NCBI GenBank assembly: GCA_015680685.1
Contig: MNCI01008302.1
Coordinates: forward strand, 331,931-395,930
DNA length: 64,000 bases
Origin: Gnetum montanum
Taxonomy: Eukaryota > Streptophyta > Gnetopsida > Gnetales > Gnetaceae
Direction: 5' to 3'
Shown: positions 1-12,022 of the stretch, one piece after another
Numbering within the stretch: position 1 is the first letter of the stretch
Layout: each line of letters opens with the position of its first letter
Program-made: the position numbers and the translations under genes
The notes under the pieces: model-generated
Database searches by the model: none
The model's input: only the letters and a program-made list of their open reading frames with translations
What the model was told of the DNA's origin: nothing

Positions 1-799
1 ACTAGTATTTTCTTTGTCATGTATGGTTTAGTCCAGAATGAGGTGTATGATATGATTTCTAACACTAGTCTACTCCTAAGGACAATGGAAAATAATAAAA
101 TAATCTTGATTAAACTAGTAAGCAATAGGAAATGAAGTCTAAGCTAGCCTAGCTGCAATGAGCATCCGTTCCTTAATCATCCATATACATCTTGGACCTC
201 ATGCATGACTACTACTAGGATTACCAAGCGTAGATCCTAGCTATGCTATTGGGTTACCAAGTAGTCACACTTAAATGCTCATGATTAAGTCGTACTCATT
301 CTGCATTTAACAACATGAATAGTAAATGATGGTAAAGAAATATTAACTAAGAAAACAATAAATAAAAATAAAAATTAAACAATTAAAACTAAGTGAATGT
401 TGCAATGATGAAGTAATCTCGATCTTTATTTCTAGTCATGTGTGCATCCAAGTATGTCACACTCGAATAAAGGTGTCGTGCAATTACAAGCATCACACTA
501 TGGGCATGCACTTGGGAAAATAGTCTAACTCCTACAGAAACAAACTACAAGGACTTGCCTAAGTGCGATGAGTGTGCACTTATTTATAACCAGAGATAGA
601 CTCTGCGTAAACAAGGCCGCGTTGACGCATGGACAGATGCATCGACGGGGCCGCGTAAATGTGGCTGCATTGACGAGGCCCCATTGACGCAGCCTAGTTA
701 ATGCAAGTCTGATATTGGGACCCATCAAACCTGGTATCTTGTATCAAGGTTTCGATAATAGGGGTCCGATAATAGGACCTAATAAACCATGACTCATCA
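1..799 (-). repeat. LTR of element A, 3' copy (partial)
   Basis: It matches 12,164 onward almost base for base at the start. In plus orientation it ends in CATCA at 799, followed at once by a C-run (TACCCCCATGAC), which is a polypurine tract on the minus strand. A TATAAATA box reads on the minus strand at 581-588, placing transcription towards lower coordinates. Confidence 0.85.
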
Positions 800-2857
800 T
801 ACCCCCATGACTGAATAATAACTCTTCCTTGAGTCAAAGATAGTGAGGAACAAGTTCAATTCATTACAGAGTGGATAGGTATGGGATTATTAATGGACTA
901 GGAATTTATTGATGCTGCAATCGAGAATTAAACAAAATTTGGACACAAACACAAAATACAAAACTTGTGGAACTCATGGGATTCCTGATAGTGGTGGCTC
1001 TTCCATGGGTGCCTTTCCTTTGTTCTGCATGCTAGGCTTCTGAGATTGATACCATTGAAGAAGCACTTAACATTTCTTCTCTTCTATCCATGGATTATGA
1101 GTTGTCCATACTGATGTTCCAATGTTTGATGGAGTCAGCACTTTCCATGGACACGGCAGTTACACTTGATTGCCCTTGACATGCCATGCTGCAAATAGTC
1201 ATCATTCCTCTTCATAGGCTTGGGCCCTAACTTCTCCTCACTTTGCTTGGATAGCTTACGTAGTAACAGGAGTTCCATGATGGATGTTGAATGATTGTGC
1301 CTTCTGCTCTACATGTTTTGCATGAGGTCCTTGGCCTCTGCCTCCCCTAGATTGTTCAATTGCACCTTGAGAAGGTCCTCCTTGATGTCTTCATGTAGGG
1401 GCCATCTATAATCACACAAAGATCAATTGTTAGTAAGCTTATTGAAAAAATTTTAATGATTTCATACCTTACTCATTTCCTTTAATAAATGTTGAATTCT
1501 TTGCTTAGTGTTATTTTAGAATTAGAAATTTTTTCAAGGAAGTTGCCCTAAAAGTTTAATGTCGGACCTAGTTTGTTTAGGTGAGACATAAAAGGACCTA
1601 GTTTTGAGGAACATTTGATAAAATGATGATAAAGGCAAGAATAGATTTGGCAATGAAGTACTCAAATGGTATAAGATGATGTGGTGGTGTGCAACAAGTA
1701 CAAATTACAAAAGTCACACAAGTGGGTCCTCCCCAAAGCAAGTTCCAACCTATAATGCCCTTGCATAACCACACCTTAAAATGTCTGTAAGCACTAGAAG
1801 GGTTAAATGTAATCTATGCTAATGCAACAAAAGACACACATGTTGATACCACCATGATGAGATATGAATTCAATGATACACAAGACACGAGTCACAATTA
1901 CATGAACAATGAGATGAGGCGAATTGTAGAAGGGATTGCAGAGATTTGGACATGAGGTAACTAACTTAGGGCACAATGAATTCTCAATGTAAGGCATGAT
2001 TAATGTGTCATTAACCTATTGCTCAAAAATCAGGACCAAGTCTATTCCTCTGATCAGTGACATCACATTGTTTTTTCCCAATGATAGACAACAATAAGAG
2101 TACCATGATAGCAAGATGTACGATCACTTGGCATTTTGTTCAAGGGAGGAGTGATTCGGAATTACTTTGTGGCACTTTGATATTGATCTTTTCTTTTTCT
2201 TCTTCTATTTTTTTGTTTGTGTGGTCACTTTGGCACACTCTTCTTGCTCTCTTTTTTTTTCTTTTCTCTTTTTTTTCTCTATGTGGCCACTTTGACACAC
2301 ACTTCTTTCATTTTTTGAATGTTTAATCTAGAGAAGCCACCTACCTTCAAGCATGGGTGCATGTCTTTCTAGTGGGACCCCCTAGAATAACATTGAGTTT
2401 CCTTGATTTAGTGCCTTTTGATTATTCTTATTCCCATTTTTCGTTAGATCTACAAGGATCTTAGTACAACCAAGCTGCATGATAGCACCTATAGATGTCA
2501 CCAAAGAGAATCCACAAGTTCCCTTGATATCACACACCTTGGCCATTCCCTCTTAGTCCATCAGTTTCCACTCTATGCATAATGAGCACAAAATTACTTT
2601 TAAGTTTCATGATGACAAGAATATCATCGTACCCAGAGTAGAACCTCTTATTAATAGAATGGTTGGGTGGATGTGGTGGGTTCACTATCCAAATAATTAA
2701 TCACCTGAGACTTGATAGCATAAAACAACACCTCAACCAATGAGTCACATGAGTGTTTATTCATAGATGAGATTACTCACAAAAAGACAAAAAAGGACAA
2801 AAAGACAAAACAATAATTTGAAAGATGAAAAATTGGAAAACAAAAAATATTGTAAAA
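800..2857. other. Non-coding 3' internal part of element A
   Basis: No supported gene. Bases 980-1,220 resemble 33,140-33,350 of element C, so both are the same 3' internal region. Bases 2,150-2,330 are a pyrimidine-rich tract with an imperfect 62-base direct repeat (GTGGTCACTTTGGCACAC near 2,220 and GTGGCCACTTTGACACAC near 2,282). The open frame across this tract is low-complexity sequence, not a gene. Confidence 0.6.
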
Positions 2858-3296
2858 TTAAAGAAAAGGAAAACATTTATTAATTTTGCTATGGTTAGAA
2901 TGGGGGATACCCCCCATAGCTAAATAGTTGAGCATGGCTAGAATTAATAAATGGAAGGTTAGGATCCTTACATGTTGGAAATATTGGGACCTAGTCATAC
3001 TTACCCCATTGGGGTTCACATAATTGATTAAAGTTGACATAGTGGGGCAAGTTATAAGATGTGGTTAATTTATAAAGAGTTGACCCACTATGGTACTTGT
3101 GACCATAAGATGGTATGCAAGGATCAACATGTCTTCCTATGTGGCTATATTCATTGGGCCTCATGGTTGTTGGAGTATTGAGTGGTGGCCTTGACAAGGT
3201 AACATGGGGCATAGGGTTCAAAGAGGAAGATGCATCATAGTGTTGGATTTGTGTTGAGTTGATAAATGCAGTGGTTTTTGAACTGTGGTGTTCCTT

Positions 3297-4424
3297 TCAA
3301 TGATCACATCTAAAGAAGGGACACCTTCGATGTTGTGAAGGATCTCCACTACTATTGATAGTAGCAGCACAAGTAACATTCGTGGGTTGGTGTTGTGGTG
3401 CAAAGCCTTCTGGCACAACTAGTGACGATGTAGAAGAGGGTGAAGTATGAGAATATTGAGGTTGAGGAAAAGTGTAAGGCACATAAGGTGGTGATCGTGT
3501 TGGAGAGGACATGGGTGGATAGTACTCAAGATAAGCATCTGGCATTGGGACATACGAAGGGTATGGTCTAGTTGGTGGTGGCCTCCCCCACGACTGAGGT
3601 TTTTGCCACTTTGGTTGGACATAGTATTTTTGTACAAACTCTGGATGTAACATTCCTTCCCAATTCTCATGTAAATATGACAAGATTGGGCATTGACCTT
3701 TGGGGTGATCGTACAAGAAAATATTATATTGATACGTATGATTGGAAGTTGAGTTCCTATCCTTATTTTCTTCAACCCTTCTTTTTGATTGTCTAGTGGT
3801 GTTCTGTCTTGTTTCTTGGTTCGTCATGGTTCTTCCTCTAATAATGTTGGCATATTCTCCACATATTTCATGTACCCAGTCTATCATCTTATTGATCTTT
3901 GCCTCAATTTCATCTAGTGATTGTAGGATTGACAAAGATGATTCCACCTCCTTGAAGTGAGCTGATTTCTTCTCTTCATGATCATGGACCCTTGTTAAGT
4001 TGAGATTTTGGTCCTGTTGAGAACTTTTAACATTCTCCCATTTAGCTATTTCTCCTTCTTCTTTTGCTACCTACTTAATAAACTCTTGGAATTGATGGGT
4101 TTGTAGCTCATATAGTTGACCTCGGGCACACATCCCTAGGATCTCCCTTGTTTCATTACAAAGCCCATCTATGATATGGTACATTCGCCTTTCCTTGGAG
4201 AACCCATGGCCTGGGCAGTTGTTTAACATTGCATTATATCTTTCTAAGGCCATATCCAAGGGTTCATGTTGCGCTTATTTCCATTCTTGGATTAGTCTCC
4301 TCAAGGCTGATACTCTTGAATAGGTTTGATATCTTTCATTGAAGAGTTCTACCATTGTCGGCCAACGTCAGATTGCTTTTGATTTTAACAACCTATATCA
4401 TACTTTTGCTTGGCCAACAAGTGT
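3297..4424 (-). pseudogene. gag of element A, 3' portion
   Basis: The capsid-like stretch resembles that of element B: EPLDMALERYNAMLNNCPGH here, EPLDATMGHYYALLHYCPGH there. Two open pieces (4,259-4,071 and 3,947-3,297) lie in one frame, separated only by stops. Further on comes a DHPKGQCPI segment where B has a complete Cys-Cys-His-Cys knuckle, then a proline- and tyrosine-rich tail. The 5' part of the same gene lies beyond the inserted element B at 11,473-11,885: the frame leaves off at KLFPLTL and resumes with VGQAK at 4,419. Gag proteins of this group package element RNA; this copy is broken by the insertion and by stops. Confidence 0.75.
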
Positions 4425-5232
4425 TGATGAGTGGTGAGGTACCCCTACACTCAACCATACGAATGTGAGCGTACCATGTGAGATCCGGTCGAACTCCGCA
4501 GACTAAGTGCCTACACACCTTATGGAACACTTAAGGTTAATTATTCGTTGTCTTCCTAGACCTACTTGTAGTTGTCACGGTGTATGGTTAAGTAAGTCCA
4601 AGGTATATGATTTTTATAGTTTTTATGTTTTTATCTCCTATGCTAACAAGGTGAAGGGTAGAGAGACTAATTACTAACTCTAACTAATGAAATAAGTCTA
4701 AATTAACCTAGCATCAACATCCATTCCCACTTACCATACACACCCTGAACCGATGCAACCATGGTTACCAAACACTAGTCGTTGCTAGGATCACCATGTG
4801 CAACACACATGCTCGAAGCGGTCATACTGAGGCACTTAACTAGGAGAGAAGGGTTGAGAAGGATTTAACAACTAATAAGGCATTAAATGATAAATAGTAA
4901 ATAACAATAAATAAAAGTCCTAATTATCCTATTCCATGCACTGCAAGGTTTATCCAAGAAGCTCGTCTTTATTGCCATACACAAACTTGTGTTTAGGTAT
5001 AATGTCTACTCGAATAAAGATCCGTTCACTTTAGGACTCCTACTATGGGCACATGGAAAATATTCTATCTCTAGAGTGATTAATCTGCCATAGTTTCCCT
5101 ACTGTCTAGCCTAGGATTAGAAACAAGGGAGAGCCACCTCTTATTTATAGATATGACGGTGCACCATGATATCGTGTACGTGATATCTCGAGGGATGCGA
5201 TATCGCGGCCCATGCAATATCGTGTCCCATCA
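4425..5232 (-). repeat. LTR of element B, 3' copy
   Basis: It is 808 bases and collinear with 10,548-11,365. A minus-strand TATAAATA box lies at 5,142-5,149. Differences between the two LTRs look mostly like C/T and G/A transitions. Confidence 0.9.
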
Positions 5233-5242
5233 TGCCCCCATG
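5233..5242 (-). promoter_or_regulatory. Polypurine tract of element B
   Basis: TGCCCCCATG on the plus strand reads CATGGGGGCA on the minus strand, directly before the 3' LTR. Element A (from 800), C (from 32,936) and the old LTR at 52,690 carry the same type of tract with CCCCC at the same place. Confidence 0.75.
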
Positions 5243-6991
5243 ACTAAATGAAAACTCATCCTCGAGTTCCTTATAATAATATCAGGAAGGTATGGGATTA
5301 TTGACTCAAAATGGAACTAATGGGATGACATGTGAATGGATCATCATTACAAGACACAACAAAACTGGTGTTCATGACAACAAGAGTGAACACCTTATTA
5401 CATTGACATCAGTCCTTATTTGGAAGCTTGAGAAAGAGAGAGAGAGAAAGAAGTTTTGCTACTACCAATGCCAAGATTACGCCTTTCATTGTCCATCTAT
5501 AAGTGCATCATTGATCTTGCTCCTTGCATAGCTACTTCAGCGCTGCTCCATTCCAAGTGTTCTCTCTAGATCCAATCCATTGTTGTATGATTGTCATCTA
5601 CACACACAACACAGTTTTATATTAGTAAGGGTAAATGAATCATCATGTAATTGATACCTTGCTTTGGTGTAAGTCCATTGGCTGAGTTTTGGTATGGCTG
5701 ATACAGATCTAGAGATATATTAATGGTGACTACCAAAGGTGTAGGGGTTAGGAGAAAATCAAAAAAATTGGGCCCCACACCCCCATGACTAATCGTGAAC
5801 CTCCGGTAGCATTAGAATGGAGAAAAAAAAGGAATAAGAAAGATAGATAAAAAGGGATAAATATGACATTGATGAAATGGATGTCAAGATGGAAATGAAC
5901 AAAATAAAATAGATTGCAAAAATGTTAGGGGAAAGAATTTAACTGGTGCGCCAAATAGGAATGTCAGTGGGTCCTGCCCAAAGTAGGCTCATGCCCTTAA
6001 TGCCCTAACAAACCTACATTCAAAGAGTCTGTAGGCTCTGGGAATGTCATTTGGAACAAAAGTTAAAGTCTTAACCACAAGAATTTACCTAAAAGAAAAC
6101 AATGCGTCAACCAAAATATACACTAATGATACAATTGGCAATGAGGTGAACAATGGAGAGAAGGATGGAAAGAAGAGAATGGAATGGAATCCCAAGAACA
6201 AGGTGGTCTATAGCCCCTTGTGTGTTGCATGATTAATGTGACTTAGCAAATCTCATTCCAACTCCAGCCTCAAACCAACCATGTGTAGTGACTTCGCATT
6301 AATGCATCCATCAAATCCATCCCCTTGAAGTAACAAGAATGCCATCTCCAAGAGCCACCACCATTCCGACAAAACAAAGGAGAGAATGGGAAGTGAGAAG
6401 GGCCTTAGTTAGAGGGAACATTTTTAGTTCCATAACTAGTGCTTGTATCCCAAGGGATTATTTTATCTAAGGGGTGTGCTTTGAATTCTCACTTCTTCTC
6501 TTTTTCTCTCTTCTTTTTTTTTCTCCTTTTTCTTTTTTTTTTTTCATTTTTGTGTTTTGTGTTTTTATGCATGAGAACCACACCATGCAAGGACTTCTTA
6601 TTTTTATTTTCTTAGCTTCCGATAATTGGGTAACGTCGAAACGGCAAGAAAACTCAAGAAGAAAACATCCAAGCACCCAAGAGAATGGCCAACATAAATG
6701 CATCAAGTTCCCTTGAAGTCACACCCTTTTCAATCCTTGAGTCCTTCCTTAGTTTGAGAAGTACCCAGTCACCAATTCGTTAGAGTTCTTATTAAGAAAG
6801 AGACTATAAATTTCCAAGCCAAGAGAGACCATAGAACTTGGTGGATGAATGGATGAAGTGGACTCATTGCCTACCATATCAAAATAACATACCTTAGTAT
6901 CAACATCATACTTAAAGGTAAAAACCAAACATTAGCAATCAATATGAAAACAGTTCATACCATCATGAAGAACACTTATTAAATGACAAAC
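5243..6991. other. Non-coding 3' internal part of element B
   Basis: No gene that I can support. It holds a pyrimidine-rich tract at 6,485-6,550 that matches in type and place the tract at 2,150-2,330 of element A. Open frames of 60-80 codons on both strands here overlap the tract and are composition artefacts. Confidence 0.55.
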
Positions 6992-7159
6992 NNNNNNNNN
7001 NNNNNNNNNNNNNNNNNNNNNNNNNNNNNNNNNNNNNNNNNNNNNNNNNNNNNNNNNNNNNNNNNNNNNNNNNNNNNNNNNNNNNNNNNNNNNNNNNNNN
7101 NNNNNNNNNNNNNNNNNNNNNNNNNNNNNNNNNNNNNNNNNNNNNNNNNNNNNNNNNNN
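6992..7159. other. Assembly gap (168 N)
   Basis: A run of N inside element B. It ends at a 15-base tandem repeat, so the assembly probably failed on the array. Translations spanning this run are meaningless. Confidence 0.99.
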
Positions 7160-7245
7160 TGTAAAACAAAAATGTGTAAAACAAAAACTTGTAAAACAAA
7201 ACCGTGTAAAACAAAAATGTGTAAAAAAAAACATGTAAAACAAAA
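7160..7245. repeat. 15-base tandem repeat next to gap
   Basis: About five copies of TGTAAAACAAAAATG-like units, each beginning TGTAAAACAAAA. The array touches the gap and so may continue into it. Confidence 0.85.
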
Positions 7246-7465
7246 ACTAAAAAGAACTAAGGGCCTCCAATGATTAGCATAGGTGGCCATCTCCCCCATG
7301 ACTGAATTTCAAGGGAGAGATCCAAAATAATGAGCATTTGTTTAAATTTCGTAGAAGTGCCCAACTTCTCCCCATTGATGTTCTTAGATTAAGGGGTGGA
7401 AGTTGGCAACGCTCATATTCCAATGTGTCTATGCCTTCGTTGTTAGCATGAGTTGTTTCCTCAGT

Positions 7466-7990
7466 TCATTCCATGCATATTGGGTTGCTCTTTCTAGTAG
7501 CTGTCAACCACGGGGTGTCTACTACTGATGTGGTTGATACATACAGGCACCTTTGAATTTGTGTTTCTTGGACACACCGATTACATGGAAGAGATGCTGA
7601 ACATTCCTTCATGTCATCACCCTCTGAGTCACTGTATGTGATGCACGGAACTTTCTTCTTCTTGATTTTTCCATAAATTTTTACCTTATATATTTCCAAG
7701 GAAAGATCGCGGATCCTAAGGCATGCGTCTATTGTACTTAGCCATGTCCTTCCCATTATAATTGGGAAGTTCCCTTTGTTGTTATTAACTTCTATCACCA
7801 AGAAATCCGCTAGGTATGACCAACTACCCACGGTGGTAACAATGTCCTCCACCAATCCCAAGGGAATGGTGATGGACTGGTCAGCCAGCTCAAGTTGGAT
7901 ATTGCTCTTCTTGAGTTGGAACAAGTTCTAGGCTTGATACATTTCTCATTATATTAAATTGAATCCAGAACTTGAGTCAAGAAGAGCCTT
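7466..7990 (-). pseudogene. Aspartic protease of element B
   Basis: In the same frame as gag. The active-site region reads ALLDSSSGFNLI at the end of the previous open piece (7,949-7,990), where retropepsins normally have D-S/T-G. The flap and C-terminal part follow: LGLVEDIVTTVG, then FPIIMGRTWLSTIDACL, the usual IILGRxWL box with M for L. Stops lie between 7,925 and 7,949. The tail to 7,466 has no recognisable domain. The enzyme would cut the Gag polyprotein; with the altered DSG and the stops it is unlikely to be active. Confidence 0.75.
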
Positions 7991-10405
7991 ATGTGATTTG
8001 TTCCCGATGACTTGGAGATAGATTAAGGGACTCCTAGGGTCATTTAGTTTCCTGGGAAGGTGGCCTAACTTGATCCAGTCGGTTATAGTATGTGTTAACA
8101 TAACCGTATGCATTAAGCTCTGTTGTTGGATGGAAAGGAGCTCCGAAGTTTTATGTGTTGGAGCAGCATACTTAGACTCAAACGCTTGTTGTTGTGAGAG
8201 CATGTCTGGCCTTTTGGTTCTAAAGAAAGCTCTTCTCTTTTTACAGTTGTCAAAACCAGTAGCAGGTTGGATGTTTACGACTCTCGTAGCATTATGTTGC
8301 TGTGGTTGTGTGGGGAGTTCCCCTTGCATTGTTGGAGTAGGAGGTGTTATGGGAACTACTGGTGTGAGAGAGGCAAATGGATTAGGAGGATGGTATGGGT
8401 ATGGAGCATCTCCCAGAGGAGAAGGAGTCCTCCTAAAGTACTCTCGAACTTGGTAGTGACGTTGGGGAGTTGTGTGACCCATGGAGTCACTTGGAGAAAT
8501 CAGTTGTTGCACATAATATCCATATGTGTCTGGCTGCCAGTAAGGGTATTGTTGCTTTGGTGGTGGCATCCCCCATGACTGTGGGTATTGCCATGGCTGA
8601 TGTTGTCCAATGGGTTGTGGTGGAGTCCCACTTGGATAGTACGTTAATGGATGGTGGAACTGTTTTGGGTTACCTTGGGGATAAGGTAACCTTCAAGGTA
8701 TCTGCCGTTGGTTAAGTCTCAGGTTGAGTGCATACACCCCAGACTCTTGTAGATGTGAGATGATTGGACAACATCCCTTAGGATGGTCATATTGACAGAT
8801 CTCACATCCACCGTCATTGTCTGTGTCAGAATCCACAACCTCATCGGAGATAGTAATTTTTCCCTTACCCTTGTTATGTGCAGGGCCTGAATCTCTCTGC
8901 TTTGTCTTATTCTTGTCACTACTTTGTTCCTCCTTAGACTCCTCTACAATCTTTAGGATAGTTTCAATTTTACTATCTAAAGAGCTCCATACTTCATCTA
9001 CCTTAGCCAATACTTCTGTTGTTAGCTTTTGAATCGACAAGGTTTTTATGTTCACCAACTCTTCGAGTGGTGACTCATCCTCTTCATCACAAAATTTCAC
9101 TCCCTTCTTTCGAAGAGAGGGATCATAGTTATATTCTTCTGCACTTTCTCTTTTTCGTAGCTCACCTTCTTCTTTGTCTACTTGTTCCAATAATCAATGA
9201 ATTTCATGGGATCTAAGTTCTGATAGTCTCCCTTGGGCATAAGTCTCAAGGGTTCTCCTAGTTTCATACCTTAGCCCATCTACGATGTGGCGAAGTTGGT
9301 CCCGTTGTGCGTAACCATGGCCCGGGCAATAATGTAACAATGCATAGTAGTGGCCCATGGTAGCATCCAAGGGTTCATGAGTACCTTGCTTCCATCCTTG
9401 GATCTGTTTATGCAAATTAGACACTTTGGAGTACGTTTGATATTTATCGTTGAAGAGTTCTAACATCATACTCCACCTCCTAATGGTTTCTAGTTCTAAG
9501 GACCGGTACCAACTCTCTACATCCTTTATGAGTGTCCTAGGAAACAACTTTAGCTTTTTCCACTCATTTTCTATGTTTTGCAAGGCACAAGCATCGTGGA
9601 ACACCTATAAATGATGTTGTGGATCAGCGTTGTATCCCCCCTCAAAGCGTGGGATGTTTTTCATGTCTAAACGCTTGATCCAGCTATCTCTTTGATGCCT
9701 TGTTGGTATTCTCACTGCCTCCATTATATCTAGCATACTTTGGGTTGCAACTAGGGGCTTGTCATGATCATTTCTTTCATGATGTCTATGATGTCTACGT
9801 TGTTCCCTACTTTCCCTTCGTTCATGCCCTTGTCCTTGCTCTCGACTCTCTCATCGAGGTCTCTCATTTTGCCTACCTCCCTTGACACCGTTATGAACCA
9901 GGGTTTTGTATCATGGATCATAGGTTCTAATACCCCACCTCCTCACTATCATTATGAGGGGGAACATCCTTCGATAGAGAACCCATTATAAGTGGTTTAC
10001 CATCTCCAATTTCACTTAGGACGTGCAGGACCTCTTTGCCCTTCAACAGTGTATGTTGGCTCTCCTACCTTGAGTCCCTCATATGTTGTAAAGTTGTGGG
10101 ACGGTAATCCCTCATGTCAAAATTTTCCAAACGTATTCAGCATAGAGCTGAGTCATGCCAATCTATGCCAAAGCACGAAGGAGCATGTTGGGGACTGCAC
10201 GATCTGGAGGTAACACAATGTTACCTTGCAAGTCTCTCCAGCACATCTGTTCATCTTGATGGAGGATAAAAGTAAAATCTAGTACATACTCATCGGGATG
10301 AGTATATACCACTCAGTATTATTGAGGAATTGGCAGATTTAGGTTTTGTGTTTTTGATTGCCGACTGTTTCTTGTATTATCCTTAGGTGAAGAAGAAGAA
10401 GACAT
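7991..10405 (-). pseudogene. gag of element B
   Basis: An ATG at 10,405 (MSSSSPKDN) lies 124 bases inside the primer site and is the likely start. The first 800 bases are full of stops. From 9,604 the capsid region is clear: FHDACALQNIENEWKK, WYRSLELETIRRW, ELFNDKYQTYSKV. A charged region follows, then a compact knuckle CEICQYDHPKGCC with spacing C-x2-C-x3-H-x4-C, and a proline/glutamine-rich tail. Four open pieces (9,604, 9,190, 8,569 and 7,924) share one frame, so damage is by stops rather than indels; the stop at about 9,192 is TGA where a related copy has an arginine-like context. Confidence 0.78.
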
Positions 10406-10528
10406 TGTGTCTTATCGGTGTGCTATTTAACCATTATATAAATTTTTGTTTAATTAACCCTAAGGTTTGTTTAAGCTCCCAACGATGTGAGTGATTTCCT
10501 ATGTTCAACTTAGCGCACAAACACTTAG

Positions 10529-10546
10529 TCCCCGGCAATGGCGCCA
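10529..10546 (-). promoter_or_regulatory. Primer binding site of element B (tRNA-Asp type)
   Basis: On the minus strand it reads TGGCGCCATTGCCGGGGA, one base after the LTR. This is the complement of the 3' end of plant tRNA-Asp with one mismatch. Athila/Tat-group Ty3 elements are known to use this tRNA. Confidence 0.85.
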
Positions 10547-10547
10547 A

Positions 10548-11365
10548 TGATGAGTGGCGAGGTACCCCTACACTCAACCATACAAATACGAGCATACCAC
10601 ACATGATCCAGTTGACTCCGTAGACTAAGTGCCTACACGCCTTATGGAACACTTAAGGTTAATTATTCATTGTCTTCCCAAACTTACTTGTAGTTGTCAT
10701 GGTGTATGGTTAAGTCCGAGGTATATGATTTTTATAGTTTTTATATCCTATGCTAACAAGGTGAAGGGTAGAGAGACTAATTACTAACTCTAACTAATGA
10801 ACTAAGTCTAAATTAACCTAGCGTCAGCATCTGTTCCCACTTACCGTACACACCCTGAACCGATGCAACCGTGGTTACCAAACGCTAGTCGTTGCTGGGA
10901 TCACCACGCTTAACACATGTGCTCGAAGCGGTTGTACTGAGGCACTTAACTAGGAGAGAAGGGTTGAGAAGGATTTAACAACTAATAAGGCATTAAATGA
11001 TAAATAGTAAATAACAATAAATAAAAGTCCTAATTAGCCTATCCCATGCACTGCAAGGTTTATCCAAGAAGCTCGTCTTTATTTTCGTACACAAACTTGT
11101 GTTCAAGTACAATGTCTGCTCGAATAAAGATCCGTTCACTTTAGGACTCCTACTATGGGCACATGGAAAATATTCTATCTCTAGAGTGATCAATCTGCCA
11201 GAGTTTCCCTACTGTCTAGCCTAGGATTAAAAACAAGGGAGTGCCACCTCTTATTTATACATATGACAGCACACCGTGATATTGTGTACGCGATATCATG
11301 GGGGACGACACGATATCATGAGGGATGCGATATTGCGAAGGCCCATGTGATATTGCGTCCCATCA
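10548..11365 (-). repeat. LTR of element B, 5' copy
   Basis: 818 bases, collinear with 4,425-5,232. Minus-strand TATAAATA at 11,252-11,259. The end at 11,365 is followed by the target duplication AGTGT. Confidence 0.9.
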
Positions 11366-11477
11366 AGTGTCAAAGGAAAGAGACCTCAACCATGCGATAT
11401 TGTGTCCCATCTGCGGAGTTCAACTGGATCATGCGTACACACTCGTGGCCCATGCGATATTGTGTCCCATCAAGTGT
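11366..11477. repeat. Duplicated LTR-flank junction
   Basis: The string CATCAAGTGTCAAAGGAAAG occurs at 11,361 and again at 11,468, 107 bases apart, with LTR-like sequence (GCGATATTGTGTCCCATC) between. The LTR end, target duplication and first bases of the interrupted gag were copied once more, either after insertion or during its repair. Confidence 0.8.
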
Positions 11478-11885
11478 CAAAGGAAAGAGCTTAATTTTTT
11501 TCCATTCATTATCAATGTCATTCCATGCACAGGCATCATGGAAAGCTTGTAGATGATGTTGGGGATCTAAATCATAGCGTTCTGAAAACTTAGAAAAGCT
11601 GTTTAAGTCAAGCCTAGGTAGATGACTTTCCTTATGATGCTTGCGGGATATTCAAATAGCCTCTTGTATTTCCGTTAAGCTTGTAGTGGCCAGTAGGGGT
11701 TCATCGTTATTAGGTATGTTATGCAGTTGTGAGTTGGGACGATGTTGTTTGCATTGATGCTCATAGGAGACCCATACATCAGATTGGGTACTCCAAACTT
11801 CATCTTCATTATGATATAATTTGTTGGTTCTCCAATGAGTTGCCCTACTAGTTGTTGCATTATCATAGTTTTGTGAGAGAGACAT
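11473..11885 (-). pseudogene. gag of element A, 5' portion
   Basis: An ATG at 11,885 opens a 77-codon frame. After a stop the reading continues through FHDACA and DNEWKK segments that match element B gag (FHDACALQNIENEWKK at 9,604). The frame meets the element B target duplication at 11,473. The start is chosen by position just inside the decayed primer site; upstream to 12,003 is leader without a gene. Confidence 0.65.
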
Positions 11886-12003
11886 TGTTGTGAACCATGT
11901 GTGAGTTAATTGAATTTAATTTCATTTCATTTCTAAAGGATATATCGTTAATACTTGTTACAGCGATCTTGTATGATATAACTAATCTAAATAACTAGCA
12001 CCG

Positions 12004-12021
12004 TCCCCAACAACAGTGCCA
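12004..12021 (-). promoter_or_regulatory. Decayed primer binding site of element A
   Basis: Minus strand TGGCACTGTTGTTGGGGA lies one base inside the right LTR. It aligns with the tRNA-Asp site of element B with transition-type changes. Confidence 0.7.
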
Positions 12022-12022
12022 A

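Larger units (their letters stand above)
4425..11365 (-). mobile_element. Element B: complete non-autonomous LTR element (gag-pro), inserted in A gag
   Basis: The LTRs are 4,425-5,232 and 10,548-11,365. Both read TGATGAGTGG at the left end (plus strand) and CCCATCA at the right end. The flanks carry a 5-base target duplication, AGTGT, at 4,420-4,424 and 11,366-11,370. The primer site and polypurine tract are in the expected places for minus-strand transcription. Inside are gag and an aspartic protease in one frame, then about 2.2 kb without reverse transcriptase or integrase. Such an element would need enzymes from a relative. A 168-base run of N falls in its 3' part, so a small missing piece cannot be excluded, but not a full pol gene unless the gap length is nominal. 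Confidence 0.88.

Noticed and set aside
2057-2326. Open frame of 89 codons, Phe/Ser-rich
   Set aside because: Translation of a pyrimidine-rich tract in element A; the similar frames at 6,466-6,716 on both strands have the same cause.
6932-7299. Open frames of about 100 codons around 7,000
   Set aside because: They run through the N gap and the 15-base repeat.
8070-8715. Plus-strand frames of 80-128 codons
   Set aside because: Shadows of the minus-strand gag of element B, no independent signal.
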